A DNA stretch of 19,213 nucleotides, taken from positions 1 to 19,213 of the forward strand of contig JAEWKK010000001.1 of NCBI GenBank assembly GCA_023386045.1. Direction: 5' to 3'. Source of the DNA: Bacteroidota bacterium (GTDB lineage: Bacteria > Bacteroidota > Bacteroidia > Chitinophagales > Chitinophagaceae). Shown piece by piece: positions 1-7,488 of this stretch. Within the stretch, counting starts at the first letter, position 1. Every line of letters starts with the position of its first letter. Position numbers and translations under genes: made by a program. The notes beneath the pieces are model-generated. The model was given only the letters and a program-made list of their open reading frames with translations. It was not told where the DNA came from and did not search any database.

Positions 1-1
1 A

Positions 2-115
2 GATAATTTTTGCAACTTTACTACCACTATTGAACAGAATCAGAAAAATTATCCATTGCCAAAGAGTACAAAAACTAAATCAACAGGAGTTAAAAAAACG
101 GTCAACGTATTTTAG
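2..115 (+). CDS. Possible C-terminal fragment of an unidentified protein (runs in from the left edge)
   Basis: The frame starting at base 2 stays open for 37 codons and ends at a TAG at 113-115. The peptide is rich in Asn, Thr and Lys, with a basic tail (KSTKTKSTGVKK) that looks like a disordered C-terminus. It would converge on the purF-like gene that ends at 168. No family is recognisable from so short a tail, and an open frame of this length can occur by chance. Confidence 0.3.
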   Translation, partial: DNFCNFTTTIEQNQKNYPLPKSTKTKSTGVKKTVNVF

Positions 116-134
116 GCACTTACAGGAGGAGTAA

Positions 135-162
135 CCTTAAACCTTAAACTTTAAACCTTAAA
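135..162. repeat. Heptamer tandem repeat, CTTAAAC type
   Basis: Four consecutive 7-bp units, CCTTAAA, CCTTAAA, CTTTAAA and CCTTAAA, end 5 bp from the stop codon of the purF-like gene. It is one of several 7-bp-period arrays in this window. One further unit of the same wording occurs at about 7311-7317. Confidence 0.85.
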
Positions 163-167
163 CAAAC

Positions 168-2015
168 TCAATACCCTCTTTTATTCTTTCCTTCCATATA
201 ATTCATGAAAGCCGTATTCACCACCCTGTTACCACCGGGGGTTGGATAGTTACCCGTGAAGTACCAGTCGCCCAGGTTGCTGGGGCAGGCTTCATGCAGG
301 GATTCAATGGTTTGGAAGATCACATCAACAGGTAAGTTCAGGCCGGGAGGCGTGATGAGCTGTGCGATCTTTTTGGTGATCTCTTCGTTGGTGAAAGATT
401 TATAGATCTGCTTAACCACATTCACAGTGTGAAGCTGGTTATTGCGATGGAGCTCCTTGCACTGTGCATATATATCGGTAAGAATTCCTTCCTTACCTCT
501 TTCTTTAAGCAATTCGATGGCTGCATTGAAAGCAATAAAATCACCCAGCTTGCTCATATCAATTCCATAACAATCCGGATAGCGGATCTGCGGTGATGAT
601 GAAACGATGATGATCCTTTTTGGATGAAGTCGCGCCAGCATCCTGATAATACTTTCTTTCAAAGTAGTGCCTCTTACAATAGAATCATCGATAACCACCA
701 GCGAATCAACACCTTTCCTCACTGTTCCATAAGTGATGTCATAAACGTGCTGCACCATTTCATTACGGTTCACATCTTCCGTAATAAAAGTTCTCATCTT
801 CACATCCTTGATCGCAATTTTTTCAATGCGCACTTTGCGGTTGATCATTTCGTGCAGCTTCTCGGGATCAACATTGTTGCCCCAGGAAGTAATACGTTCA
901 ACCTTGATCTGGTTGAGATAATCTTCGCAACCTTTCACCAGGCCATAGAATGCTATTTCAGCTGTATTGGGAATAAAAGAAAAGATGGTATTCCTAAGGT
1001 CAAAATCAATGGCTTCCAACACCTGCTTGCTCAATTGATATCCCAACGCCTGGCGTTCACGATAAATTTTTTCATCACTACCCCTGGAGAAATAGATCCT
1101 TTCAAAAGAACAAGCCTTTCTTTCTTTGGGTTCAAGCACCTGCTCTATCTGTATCTCACCTACTTCATTTACGATCAGTGCCTGTCCCGGCATCAGCTCT
1201 TTTACTTCATTCTCGCCCACATTAAAAGCAGTGCGGATGGCGGCTCTTTCGGAGGCAGCTACCACCACATCTTCATCAATATAATAATAGGAAGGGCGGA
1301 TGCCATGCGCATCACGACAAACAAATCCAATTCCATTACCCGTCATTCCACCCACATGAAAACCACCATCAAACAATTTCAAAGCCTTTCTTAAAACATC
1401 AACCATATCCATGCGCCGCTGATCCGACTCGTCGGCTTTCACAATAAAATGATACAGCACTTCCATCATGGCAGCAAGGTCACTTTGCTTCTGGAACTCA
1501 CCCGGATCAACATTGATCAGTTCAAATAATTCATCCGTGTTCACCAGGTTGAAGTTGCCTGCCAGTGCAAGGTTTCTTGCAGGAATGGTATTTCTTTTTA
1601 CGAAGGGATGGCAGAATTCAACATTGTTCCTGCCCTGTGTACCATAGCGAAGATGACCGAGCAATACCTCGCCCAGGAATGAAAGATGACCTTTCATCAA
1701 CCCGGCATGATTGCCGAAATCAGGATTGTACTTTTGAAAATCATTGAATTCCTTACCAACAGTTTTGAAAATATCAGCAATGGGTTGTGGTTCATTGCTT
1801 CTCAGGCGCGAAAGAAAAGGGTACCCCGGCTCAACATTCAGTTTTACAGCTGCAATACCTGCACCATCCTGGCCGCGGTTGTGCTGCTTTTCCATCAGGA
1901 GGTACATTTTGTTCAGGCCCCAGAGTACAGAGCCATATTTCTGCTGGTAGTGTGAGAAGGACTTGCGGAGACGGATGAAAGCAAGACCGCACTCGTGTTT
2001 TATTGCATCGCTCAT
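168..2015 (-). CDS. purF: PurF-like amidophosphoribosyltransferase (long form)
   Basis: The family transfers ammonia from glutamine to PRPP to make 5-phosphoribosylamine, the first step of de novo purine synthesis, in the cytoplasm. The protein has 615 residues. The N-terminal class II glutamine amidotransferase domain shows HECGLAF, with Cys9 as the expected nucleophile after removal of an 8-residue propeptide, and then QHNRGQDGAGI at about 44-54. The PRPP-binding motif VVIDDSIVRGTT lies near 437-449, followed by YGIDMSKLGD. The C-terminus keeps the family ending FTGNYPT (586-592), so the gene is complete. At about 615 residues it is longer than the usual 470-505 of PurF, and the cysteines that normally precede that ending are replaced (GDWYFTG). 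The start is an ATG 18 bp after the kinase stop, with a TAAATTTG box just in front. A paralogue of the standard PurF with a modified role is possible. Confidence 0.85.
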   Translation of the reverse strand: MSDAIKHECGLAFIRLRKSFSHYQQKYGSVLWGLNKMYLLMEKQHNRGQDGAGIAAVKLNVEPGYPFLSRLRSNEPQPIADIFKTVGKEFNDFQKYNPDFGNHAGLMKGHLSFLGEVLLGHLRYGTQGRNNVEFCHPFVKRNTIPARNLALAGNFNLVNTDELFELINVDPGEFQKQSDLAAMMEVLYHFIVKADESDQRRMDMVDVLRKALKLFDGGFHVGGMTGNGIGFVCRDAHGIRPSYYYIDEDVVVAASERAAIRTAFNVGENEVKELMPGQALIVNEVGEIQIEQVLEPKERKACSFERIYFSRGSDEKIYRERQALGYQLSKQVLEAIDFDLRNTIFSFIPNTAEIAFYGLVKGCEDYLNQIKVERITSWGNNVDPEKLHEMINRKVRIEKIAIKDVKMRTFITEDVNRNEMVQHVYDITYGTVRKGVDSLVVIDDSIVRGTTLKESIIRMLARLHPKRIIIVSSSPQIRYPDCYGIDMSKLGDFIAFNAAIELLKERGKEGILTDIYAQCKELHRNNQLHTVNVVKQIYKSFTNEEITKKIAQLITPPGLNLPVDVIFQTIESLHEACPSNLGDWYFTGNYPTPGGNRVVNTAFMNYMEGKNKRGY

Positions 2016-2023
2016 CGGAGCCG

Positions 2024-2031
2024 CAAATTTA
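2024..2031 (-). promoter_or_regulatory. Candidate -7 promoter box of the purF-like gene
   Basis: Read on the minus strand, the bases are TAAATTTG, an exact match to the Bacteroidota -7 consensus TAnnTTTG, ending 8 bp before the ATG at 2013-2015. No clear TTG -33 element lies at 19-21 bp. The transcript would have almost no leader. It would let purF be transcribed separately from the kinase gene upstream. Confidence 0.45.
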
Positions 2032-2033
2032 CA

Positions 2034-5000
2034 TTAATCCCTGTTAGGGATAGAAACAAATGCATCCTCTTTAACTTTCAGTAAGGGAAGGGACACTCTC
2101 AACACACAGCCCTTGCCAGGTTGTGAGATGATATCCTTTCTTCCTCCCAACAGTTCTGCCCTGTTCTTGATGTTCATGAATCCCAGGCCTTTGCGTATTT
2201 TTTTTAATTCAAAGCCACAGCCGTCATCCCTGATCTCGAGTACAACGCGACCTTTCTTTTCACGCAGTAAAATGCTTACCTGCCTGGCATTAGCATGTTT
2301 TACTATATTATTGAGCTGTTCCTGTATAATACGATAAAGAGCGAGTTTTTGATTATCCAGAAGCTTGTTTTCCTGGAAGCCATCACTGTCCAGAAGAATA
2401 TTGATCACTTGTGTTCTACTGATAGAATCCACCAGTTCATTGATCGATTCAACAAGGCCCAGGTCCTGTAGCGTGGAAGGAACCAGTGAGCGGGACATGG
2501 CCCTGATTTCGTTGATCACATCACTCACTCCTTTTAATCCCATGTTGATCATTTCCTGTGTGGCATTGTCTGCTGTGCTTTTGGCAAGATCAAGGAATAA
2601 TTTGATAGTAGTGAGCTGCTGTCCGATATTATCATGCAGTTCTTTTCCGATCTCTCTTCTTTCCGCTTCCTGCCCGTCAATAGTAGCCTGTGTGATCTCT
2701 TTCTGGTGCCCGATCTGGTCTTCCAACAACTGCTTTTCCAATTTTTTTCTTTCGGTAAGATCCATCACCGAGCAAACAATATGTTTGATCTCATCTTTTT
2801 CATCCACAATAGGATCAGCATTCATCATGATCCAGCATCTTTCAGATGTAAGTGGATGACGCACACCCAGCACAAAATCCTTCACTGTCATTTTTGACTG
2901 AATGGCTGTAGATAATGGACGCTGTTCCACTGGAATGACTTCTTCTTTTTCATTGATCATATCTGTGTCCATGATCTCATAAACATTCCTTCCGACGATT
3001 TCTTCTTCTGGTAAGGAAAGTAATATCGACAGTGCCTTGTTGCACATCATGATGGTACCCTTCTTATCAGCAAGAAAAACTCCCACCTGAAGGTCGCGGA
3101 TCAATGAGCGGAATTTCTTTTCACTTTCTTTCAGCGCATCGCTAGCCTGCTTACGCAGGGTATCATCATGGAAATAAATCACGATGCTGTTGATATAAGG
3201 ATTGTTCAACAGGTTGTGTCCTCTCACCGTGCACCAGATCCAATCACCATTCTTTTTCCTGAGCCTGATCACGATGTATTTGATCTCCGGATTTTCTGAT
3301 ACTTCCTTTTGAAATGACTCAGCAGCCCAAACCAGGTCTTCACCATGTACAAATTCAAACGCACTTTTACCAAGAATGTCGATGGTTTCGTAACCCAAAA
3401 CATTTTTAACTGAAGGAGAAGAAAAAGTAATGTAGCCTTCCTTGTTCATAAGGATGATGCCATCCAAAGAATCCGCGATCAGGGTTCTGTAAAACTGTTC
3501 GCTTTTCTTCATCTTTTCATCGGCCATTCTTTTTTCAGTGATGTCACGGCCGGTGGAGAGATAACCTATTTTGTTGTGGTGCTCATCATATATGCCCTTG
3601 AGTGTGTAATGAAAATATTTGACTTCTCTATTACTGCGGGTGAAATAGGCTTCACCTTCCCATCCGTCCTTCTCTCTTAACTGCCTGATGACTTCATCAA
3701 GACTGGTATCATAAAAGCTAAACTCTGCCAGTTCAGACATTTTTTTTCCTACGGCTTCCTTTTCAATAACATCATAATAATCTTCTGCGATCCTGTTCCA
3801 GCTGCGAACCTTGAATTCCAGATCGGTGGTCACGATCACGTCTGATACATTATCAAGGATCATGGCCTGGTAAAGCAGTTGCTGCTCTTTCTCTTTCTGA
3901 TCCTGTATGTCAACAACCGAACCTATATAACCTACAAAAGTGCCATCAGCCAAAAACCTCGGCACACTCACATCATGAACCCAGTGGTACTGGCCATCAA
4001 CAGAAAGTAAACGATAGATAAGTGTTACCTGCTTTCTTGACTGAAAAGCTTTATGGTAGGCCGCATTGGCCTTGGCCAGATCATCTTTATGCACCAGGAT
4101 GGACCAGCTGCCTCCATCTTTCCCGATCACATCACTTCCTGTGAATTCCAACCATTTCTGGTTGAGATAAGTGATCTTATTTTGATCATCGCTCATCCAG
4201 ATCATCACTGGTGAAGAGTCGGCCATTTCGCGAAAGCGGTTCTCACTTTCTTTCAATCTGCGTTCTGCTTCTTTTCTTTCTGTTACATCCACGGCACTAA
4301 CCAGGTATCCAAGATGCCTACCCTTATCATTGTACATGGCCTTAAAGCACATGAGCAGGTGTACGGTCTTGTTATCTGTAGGTCTTACAAAATAGGCCTC
4401 ACCACGCCATTCGCCTGCTTCCGAAATAATGCGCCTGAGATCATTGCGGCTGACACCTGAATAATGTATGGTGATGTACTGGCGGATATCATGCCCAATT
4501 GCTTGTTCAGCAGTGATGCCGTATACCTTTTCCGCGGCACTGTTCCAACTCACTGGAACATAATTGATATCAGCTGCGGTAAGAATATCAGAAGTTTGCT
4601 CCACAAGACTGGCCAGGAGTTTTAATTGTTCTTCCGTTTTTTTCTGTTCAGTGATATCCTGTTGTGTTCCCCAGATTCTTATAAGAAAGCCATCTTCGAT
4701 AATACCGATGGCATTGTTCAAGAAATATTTGTGCTGACCGTTGCGGTCGCGTTCGTGTGATTCAGCATTAACCGTACGGCATCCATTGACAAAAAAGCTT
4801 TTAAGAAAATCAATAGTGGCCGGATCGGAAAAATCAAGCAACTCACCAATTAAAGCTCCGTTCATCTCCGAGCCTTTTTCAAAGCCATACATGCGGGCCA
4901 TCACATCATTGCATTCAGAGAGGTAGGAACTGGTTCTTAATATCTCCACCAATTGGTCAAGTTCCATGTTCAAAGGAACAGGATGAAGAAACTCCTGGCA

Positions 5001-5447
5001 AAAAATACCTTCTGTGCTATTGTTGATATAGGTCTTGTACTTGTTGATCTCTTCAGCGGCACCGATAGTAGCCTGGCTGGTCATTTCAACAATCGTTGCA
5101 AGGTGAAGTGAAATACCACCCGTATTGATCATTGAAATATGCACTTCTGCAAGTTGTAGTTTTCCCGATTTATCCTGGGTTGAGGTCAGACAAAATCTTT
5201 TCTCTTTACTGCAGCTCAACATATAAAATAGTTGCAGTCTGTTTTGTTCAGGAAAAAGTTTGAGAAAATCAAAGCCTTTTAATTCTTCAGCGGGATATCC
5301 AAAAAGCTCCTCTGCAGATTTATTGAAAGCAACGATCTGCTGGTTCTCTTTTGAGAACATTACCGTTGGTAAGGGATAATGAGATAGTAATTGTCCGAAG
5401 GTGATTTCCGAAGAACTCAAACCATTCGTTTTCAAGGAGGATAGCAT
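2034..5447 (-). CDS. Multi-PAS cytoplasmic sensor histidine kinase (NarL/HisKA_3 class)
   Basis: The protein has 1137 residues and no signal peptide or membrane segment, so it should be soluble. Seven PAS-like units can be read in series, beginning near residues 15, 145, 275, 400, 520, 645 and 770. Several end in the usual PAC wording, such as GYLVSAVDVTERK, GYIGSVVDIQDQKE and GYLSTGRDITEKR. The transmitter is of the HisKA_3 type: ERREIGKELHDNIGQQ near 925-940 carries the phospho-acceptor His. The HATPase_c domain shows QLNNIVKHANA near 1045-1055, DDGCGFE near 1075 and GLGFMNIKNRAELLGG near 1088-1103. Kinases of this class normally phosphorylate LuxR/NarL-type response regulators, but no regulator gene is adjacent, so it is an orphan kinase. 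The ligand cannot be read from sequence. The stop is 18 bp before the purF-like start. A terminator hairpin separates it from surA upstream. Confidence 0.92.
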   Translation of the reverse strand: MLSSLKTNGLSSSEITFGQLLSHYPLPTVMFSKENQQIVAFNKSAEELFGYPAEELKGFDFLKLFPEQNRLQLFYMLSCSKEKRFCLTSTQDKSGKLQLAEVHISMINTGGISLHLATIVEMTSQATIGAAEEINKYKTYINNSTEGIFCQEFLHPVPLNMELDQLVEILRTSSYLSECNDVMARMYGFEKGSEMNGALIGELLDFSDPATIDFLKSFFVNGCRTVNAESHERDRNGQHKYFLNNAIGIIEDGFLIRIWGTQQDITEQKKTEEQLKLLASLVEQTSDILTAADINYVPVSWNSAAEKVYGITAEQAIGHDIRQYITIHYSGVSRNDLRRIISEAGEWRGEAYFVRPTDNKTVHLLMCFKAMYNDKGRHLGYLVSAVDVTERKEAERRLKESENRFREMADSSPVMIWMSDDQNKITYLNQKWLEFTGSDVIGKDGGSWSILVHKDDLAKANAAYHKAFQSRKQVTLIYRLLSVDGQYHWVHDVSVPRFLADGTFVGYIGSVVDIQDQKEKEQQLLYQAMILDNVSDVIVTTDLEFKVRSWNRIAEDYYDVIEKEAVGKKMSELAEFSFYDTSLDEVIRQLREKDGWEGEAYFTRSNREVKYFHYTLKGIYDEHHNKIGYLSTGRDITEKRMADEKMKKSEQFYRTLIADSLDGIILMNKEGYITFSSPSVKNVLGYETIDILGKSAFEFVHGEDLVWAAESFQKEVSENPEIKYIVIRLRKKNGDWIWCTVRGHNLLNNPYINSIVIYFHDDTLRKQASDALKESEKKFRSLIRDLQVGVFLADKKGTIMMCNKALSILLSLPEEEIVGRNVYEIMDTDMINEKEEVIPVEQRPLSTAIQSKMTVKDFVLGVRHPLTSERCWIMMNADPIVDEKDEIKHIVCSVMDLTERKKLEKQLLEDQIGHQKEITQATIDGQEAERREIGKELHDNIGQQLTTIKLFLDLAKSTADNATQEMINMGLKGVSDVINEIRAMSRSLVPSTLQDLGLVESINELVDSISRTQVINILLDSDGFQENKLLDNQKLALYRIIQEQLNNIVKHANARQVSILLREKKGRVVLEIRDDGCGFELKKIRKGLGFMNIKNRAELLGGRKDIISQPGKGCVLRVSLPLLKVKEDAFVSIPNRD

Positions 5448-5498
5448 GGATATTGAATATTACACGTGGCCTAAATATATTTAAAGATAAGCGCAAAC

Positions 5499-5530
5499 AA
5501 AATGGCCTCCCGAATATTGGAGGCCATTTT
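5499..5530 (-). terminator. Strong bidirectional intrinsic terminator between surA and the kinase gene
   Basis: A perfect 12-bp inverted repeat (AAAATGGCCTCC at 5499-5510 pairs with GGAGGCCATTTT at 5519-5530) has an 8-nt loop and A/T tracts at both ends. It lies 30 bp after the surA stop on the minus strand and should separate surA from the kinase gene. Confidence 0.85.
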
Positions 5531-5537
5531 ATCATTT

Positions 5538-5557
5538 ACTAAAGGAAAACCTTTAGT
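5538..5557 (-). terminator. Second small hairpin directly after surA
   Basis: ACTAAAGG (5538-5545) and CCTTTAGT (5550-5557) form a perfect 8-bp stem with a four-base loop, 2 bp beyond the surA stop codon. It is in tandem with the larger terminator and could protect the 3' end or assist termination. Confidence 0.5.
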
Positions 5558-5559
5558 GA

Positions 5560-6927
5560 CTATCGTGATGCTGTTTTGGAAGCGGCCATCCATTTATCCA
5601 GCTGTTTGCAGCCGGAGGCGCTTTCATCAAGCATGATATAATGTGTTGGAATATTGCTGTTCAGCCATTTTTCCAGTGCATAGTATTTTTTTTCTTCAAG
5701 TGCTGCCTGAGCGATCTTGTTATAATCATCACGCAGGTTCATCACGTGAGGCTCAGACCTTGATTTCAGGTAGAGAATGCGCACACCTTTTTTGCCGGTT
5801 CTTTCATCCATGAAAGCGTAAGGCTGAGAGAAACTTCCCACTTTTAATTTACCCAGCTGGACAACGACATCCTTGTCCAGTTCATCGATCCTGTTGTAGG
5901 TATCTCCATCCCCACTAACAATGTAAGGGCCCTGGTATTTTTGTGCTTCATCCTGGTTGTATTTACCTGCAGCTGCAATGAAATCCATTGTTCCGGCAAT
6001 GAGCTTGGCGCGAACAGAATCCAAAGTAGCAATGGCCTCATTCATTTCATCGTCTGTAACCGGAGGAATGCGAAGAATATGGCTGATGATGGCATCATCA
6101 CCATTACGCTGGATCATCTTGATCAGGTGATAACCAAATTTTGTTTTGATGATGGGTGAGATCTCACCTTCTTTCAATCTGAAACATGCAGCAAGGAAGG
6201 TTGGATCCCAGGTTTTTTCATTTCGGTTCACCTGGTATTTACCGCCATTGTCTTTTGAACCCGGATCTTCAGAATATTTTTTAGCCGCCTGCTCAAAGGA
6301 AATGATCTTTGAGTCGATCTGCTTTTTGTAATTCGCCAGTTCGTCCATGACATATTTTTCCAGGTCTCTTGAAGCTTTGGGATAGATCACGATCTGTCCT
6401 ACTTCTACTTCAGATTCAAAAAACGGAAGACTGTCCTTAGGAACTCTTTCAAAATAAACTTTTACTTCAGAAGGTGTGATCTTGATATTGTCCACCACTT
6501 TTCTTTGCATGGCTTCTGCCAGCTTGCGCTCTCTTACAGATTCTCTTGCTTCATCCTTGATCTGGTAGATGGTCTTTCCTGCCAGTCGCTCAACTTCTTC
6601 CTGAGTACCATACTGGCGGATAAAATAACGAACGCGCTGGTCGAGTTCTGCTTCTATTTCTTCATCAGTCACGATCAGTGAATCCTTCATCGCCTGCAAC
6701 ATCAGCACTTTTGAAACCAGTGCCTGCTCCATGATGGCGCATTCAGGATTGGGAGGAAGCGTTCCACCCTGCCTGACCACATCGGTCATAGCGTTTTGAA
6801 TATCTGAATAAAGAATGATCTTGTCACCAACGATACCAACGATCTTGTCTGCAATGATTTTCTGAGGCTGGGCAGCAGCAGCGATGGTAAGGACAGCTCC
6901 GATCAAAGCAAAGAATAGCTTCTTCAT
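5560..6927 (-). CDS. surA: SurA-like periplasmic peptidyl-prolyl isomerase / chaperone
   Basis: This is a periplasmic chaperone that escorts outer-membrane proteins and isomerises prolyl bonds. I start it at the ATG at 6925-6927; a TTG 9 bp upstream would only add three residues before the signal peptide. The 455-residue product opens with MKKLFFALIGAVLTIAAAA, a signal peptide probably cut near AAAA/Q. Next come a SurA N-terminal helical domain (about 20-160), a first parvulin (PpiC) domain (about 168-275, with FGYHLIKM at its end) and a second, more divergent parvulin-like domain (about 280-395). The C-terminal helix ends in CKQLDKWMAASKTASR. The family's usual length is 430-460 residues. 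Two hairpins follow the stop. It lies downstream of infB, but the 560-bp spacer with a terminator suggests its own transcript. Confidence 0.9.
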   Translation of the reverse strand: MKKLFFALIGAVLTIAAAAQPQKIIADKIVGIVGDKIILYSDIQNAMTDVVRQGGTLPPNPECAIMEQALVSKVLMLQAMKDSLIVTDEEIEAELDQRVRYFIRQYGTQEEVERLAGKTIYQIKDEARESVRERKLAEAMQRKVVDNIKITPSEVKVYFERVPKDSLPFFESEVEVGQIVIYPKASRDLEKYVMDELANYKKQIDSKIISFEQAAKKYSEDPGSKDNGGKYQVNRNEKTWDPTFLAACFRLKEGEISPIIKTKFGYHLIKMIQRNGDDAIISHILRIPPVTDDEMNEAIATLDSVRAKLIAGTMDFIAAAGKYNQDEAQKYQGPYIVSGDGDTYNRIDELDKDVVVQLGKLKVGSFSQPYAFMDERTGKKGVRILYLKSRSEPHVMNLRDDYNKIAQAALEEKKYYALEKWLNSNIPTHYIMLDESASGCKQLDKWMAASKTASR

Positions 6928-6943
6928 AAAAGTCAAATGTGAT

Positions 6944-6951
6944 CAAAAATA
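6944..6951 (-). promoter_or_regulatory. Possible -7 promoter box of surA
   Basis: On the minus strand this reads TATTTTTG, matching TAnnTTTG, 16 bp before the chosen ATG of surA. No convincing TTG element is seen at the expected -33 spacing, so this is a weak call. Confidence 0.35.
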
Positions 6952-7006
6952 ATCTTTAGGAGGTAAAGGAGGCTGGAAAGGGGAGGGATTAACAAAATAT
7001 TGAAAT

Positions 7007-7058
7007 GGTGAATGGTCAGGGGTGAGGTATGGTGAATGGTCAGTGGTGAGTGGTGAGT
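7007..7058. repeat. Heptamer tandem repeat, GGTGAGT type
   Basis: Seven degenerate 7-bp units (GGTGAAT, GGTCAGG, GGTGAGG, then GGTGAAT, GGTCAGT, GGTGAGT, GGTGAGT) are interrupted by one TAT. The wording is the reverse complement of the array at 7379-7487, so the two could pair across the infB-surA spacer. Confidence 0.85.
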
Positions 7059-7075
7059 AGCTTATAGCTTGAAAA

Positions 7076-7117
7076 GGCAATAGGCCATCGGCAAACGGGA
7101 AACGGCAATTGGAATGC
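7076..7117. repeat. Heptamer tandem repeat, GGCAAAC type
   Basis: Six successive 7-bp units (GGCAATA, GGCCATC, GGCAAAC, GGGAAAC, GGCAATT, GGAATGC) share the GGCAA core and the 7-bp period but not the sequence of the neighbouring arrays. A looser echo (AAACGGC wording) is at about 7230-7258. The rest of the 6952-7270 spacer has no gene. Confidence 0.75.
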
Positions 7118-7271
7118 CCATTATAATTTGAAAACTTTAATTATTGATCAGCAATGGGCGTTAGGGAAAAGATAAACGATAAAAGGTAATTGGAGAATTC
7201 CTTAGTGGAAGAAATTTAGCGACAACAAACGTGAAACGGCGGAAACAGGAAACGGCAAAACCTGTAACATA

Positions 7272-7306
7272 CCATATGCCATACGCTATATGCTATACGC
7301 CATTAC
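7272..7306. repeat. Heptamer tandem repeat, CCATATG/CTATACG type
   Basis: Five 7-bp units in a row (CCATATG, CCATACG, CTATATG, CTATACG, CCATTAC) keep a strict 7-bp period with transition-type differences. This is a third wording inside the same 550-bp infB-surA spacer. Confidence 0.75.
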
Positions 7307-7324
7307 CAGAACCTTAAACAAAAA

Positions 7325-7367
7325 CAAAGAGCGAAGAAAAAGACTACTGCCCTCTCCCCGCTCTTTG
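7325..7367 (-). terminator. Probable infB terminator
   Basis: CAAAGAGCG (7325-7333) and CGCTCTTTG (7359-7367) form a perfect 9-bp stem around a 25-nt loop. On the minus strand it is followed by a T-rich tract (TTTTTGTTT). It lies about 120 bp beyond the infB stop, with the long heptamer array between. Confidence 0.55.
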
Positions 7368-7378
7368 CGTTTTAAGCA

Positions 7379-7487
7379 ACTCACCACTCACAATTCACTA
7401 TTCACAACTCACTACTACTCACCACTCACCATTCACAACTCACCATATCTCACCACTCACCACTCACCACTCACCATATCTCACTAC
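7379..7487. repeat. Long heptamer tandem repeat, ACTCACC type, abutting the infB stop
   Basis: About 15 units of 7 bp (ACTCACC, ACTCACA, ATTCACT, ATTCACA and variants, with occasional ATATCTC units) run for 109 bp. The array stops 1 bp from the infB stop codon (7489-7491). It is the reverse complement of the type at 7007-7058. It is not a CRISPR array: units are contiguous, without spacers. Confidence 0.9.
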
Positions 7488-7488
7488 C

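Noticed and set aside
122..132. Shine-Dalgarno-like AGGAGGAG on the plus strand
   Set aside because: No open frame starts after it; the heptamer array and the opposite purF end follow, and this phylum rarely uses such sites.
624..1394. 256-codon plus-strand frame inside the purF-like gene
   Set aside because: It lies fully opposite a gene with clear catalytic motifs and shows no family features of its own.
7379..7487. CRISPR-like appearance of the repeated ACTCACC sequence
   Set aside because: The units are 7 bp and contiguous, with no unique spacers and no cas genes.
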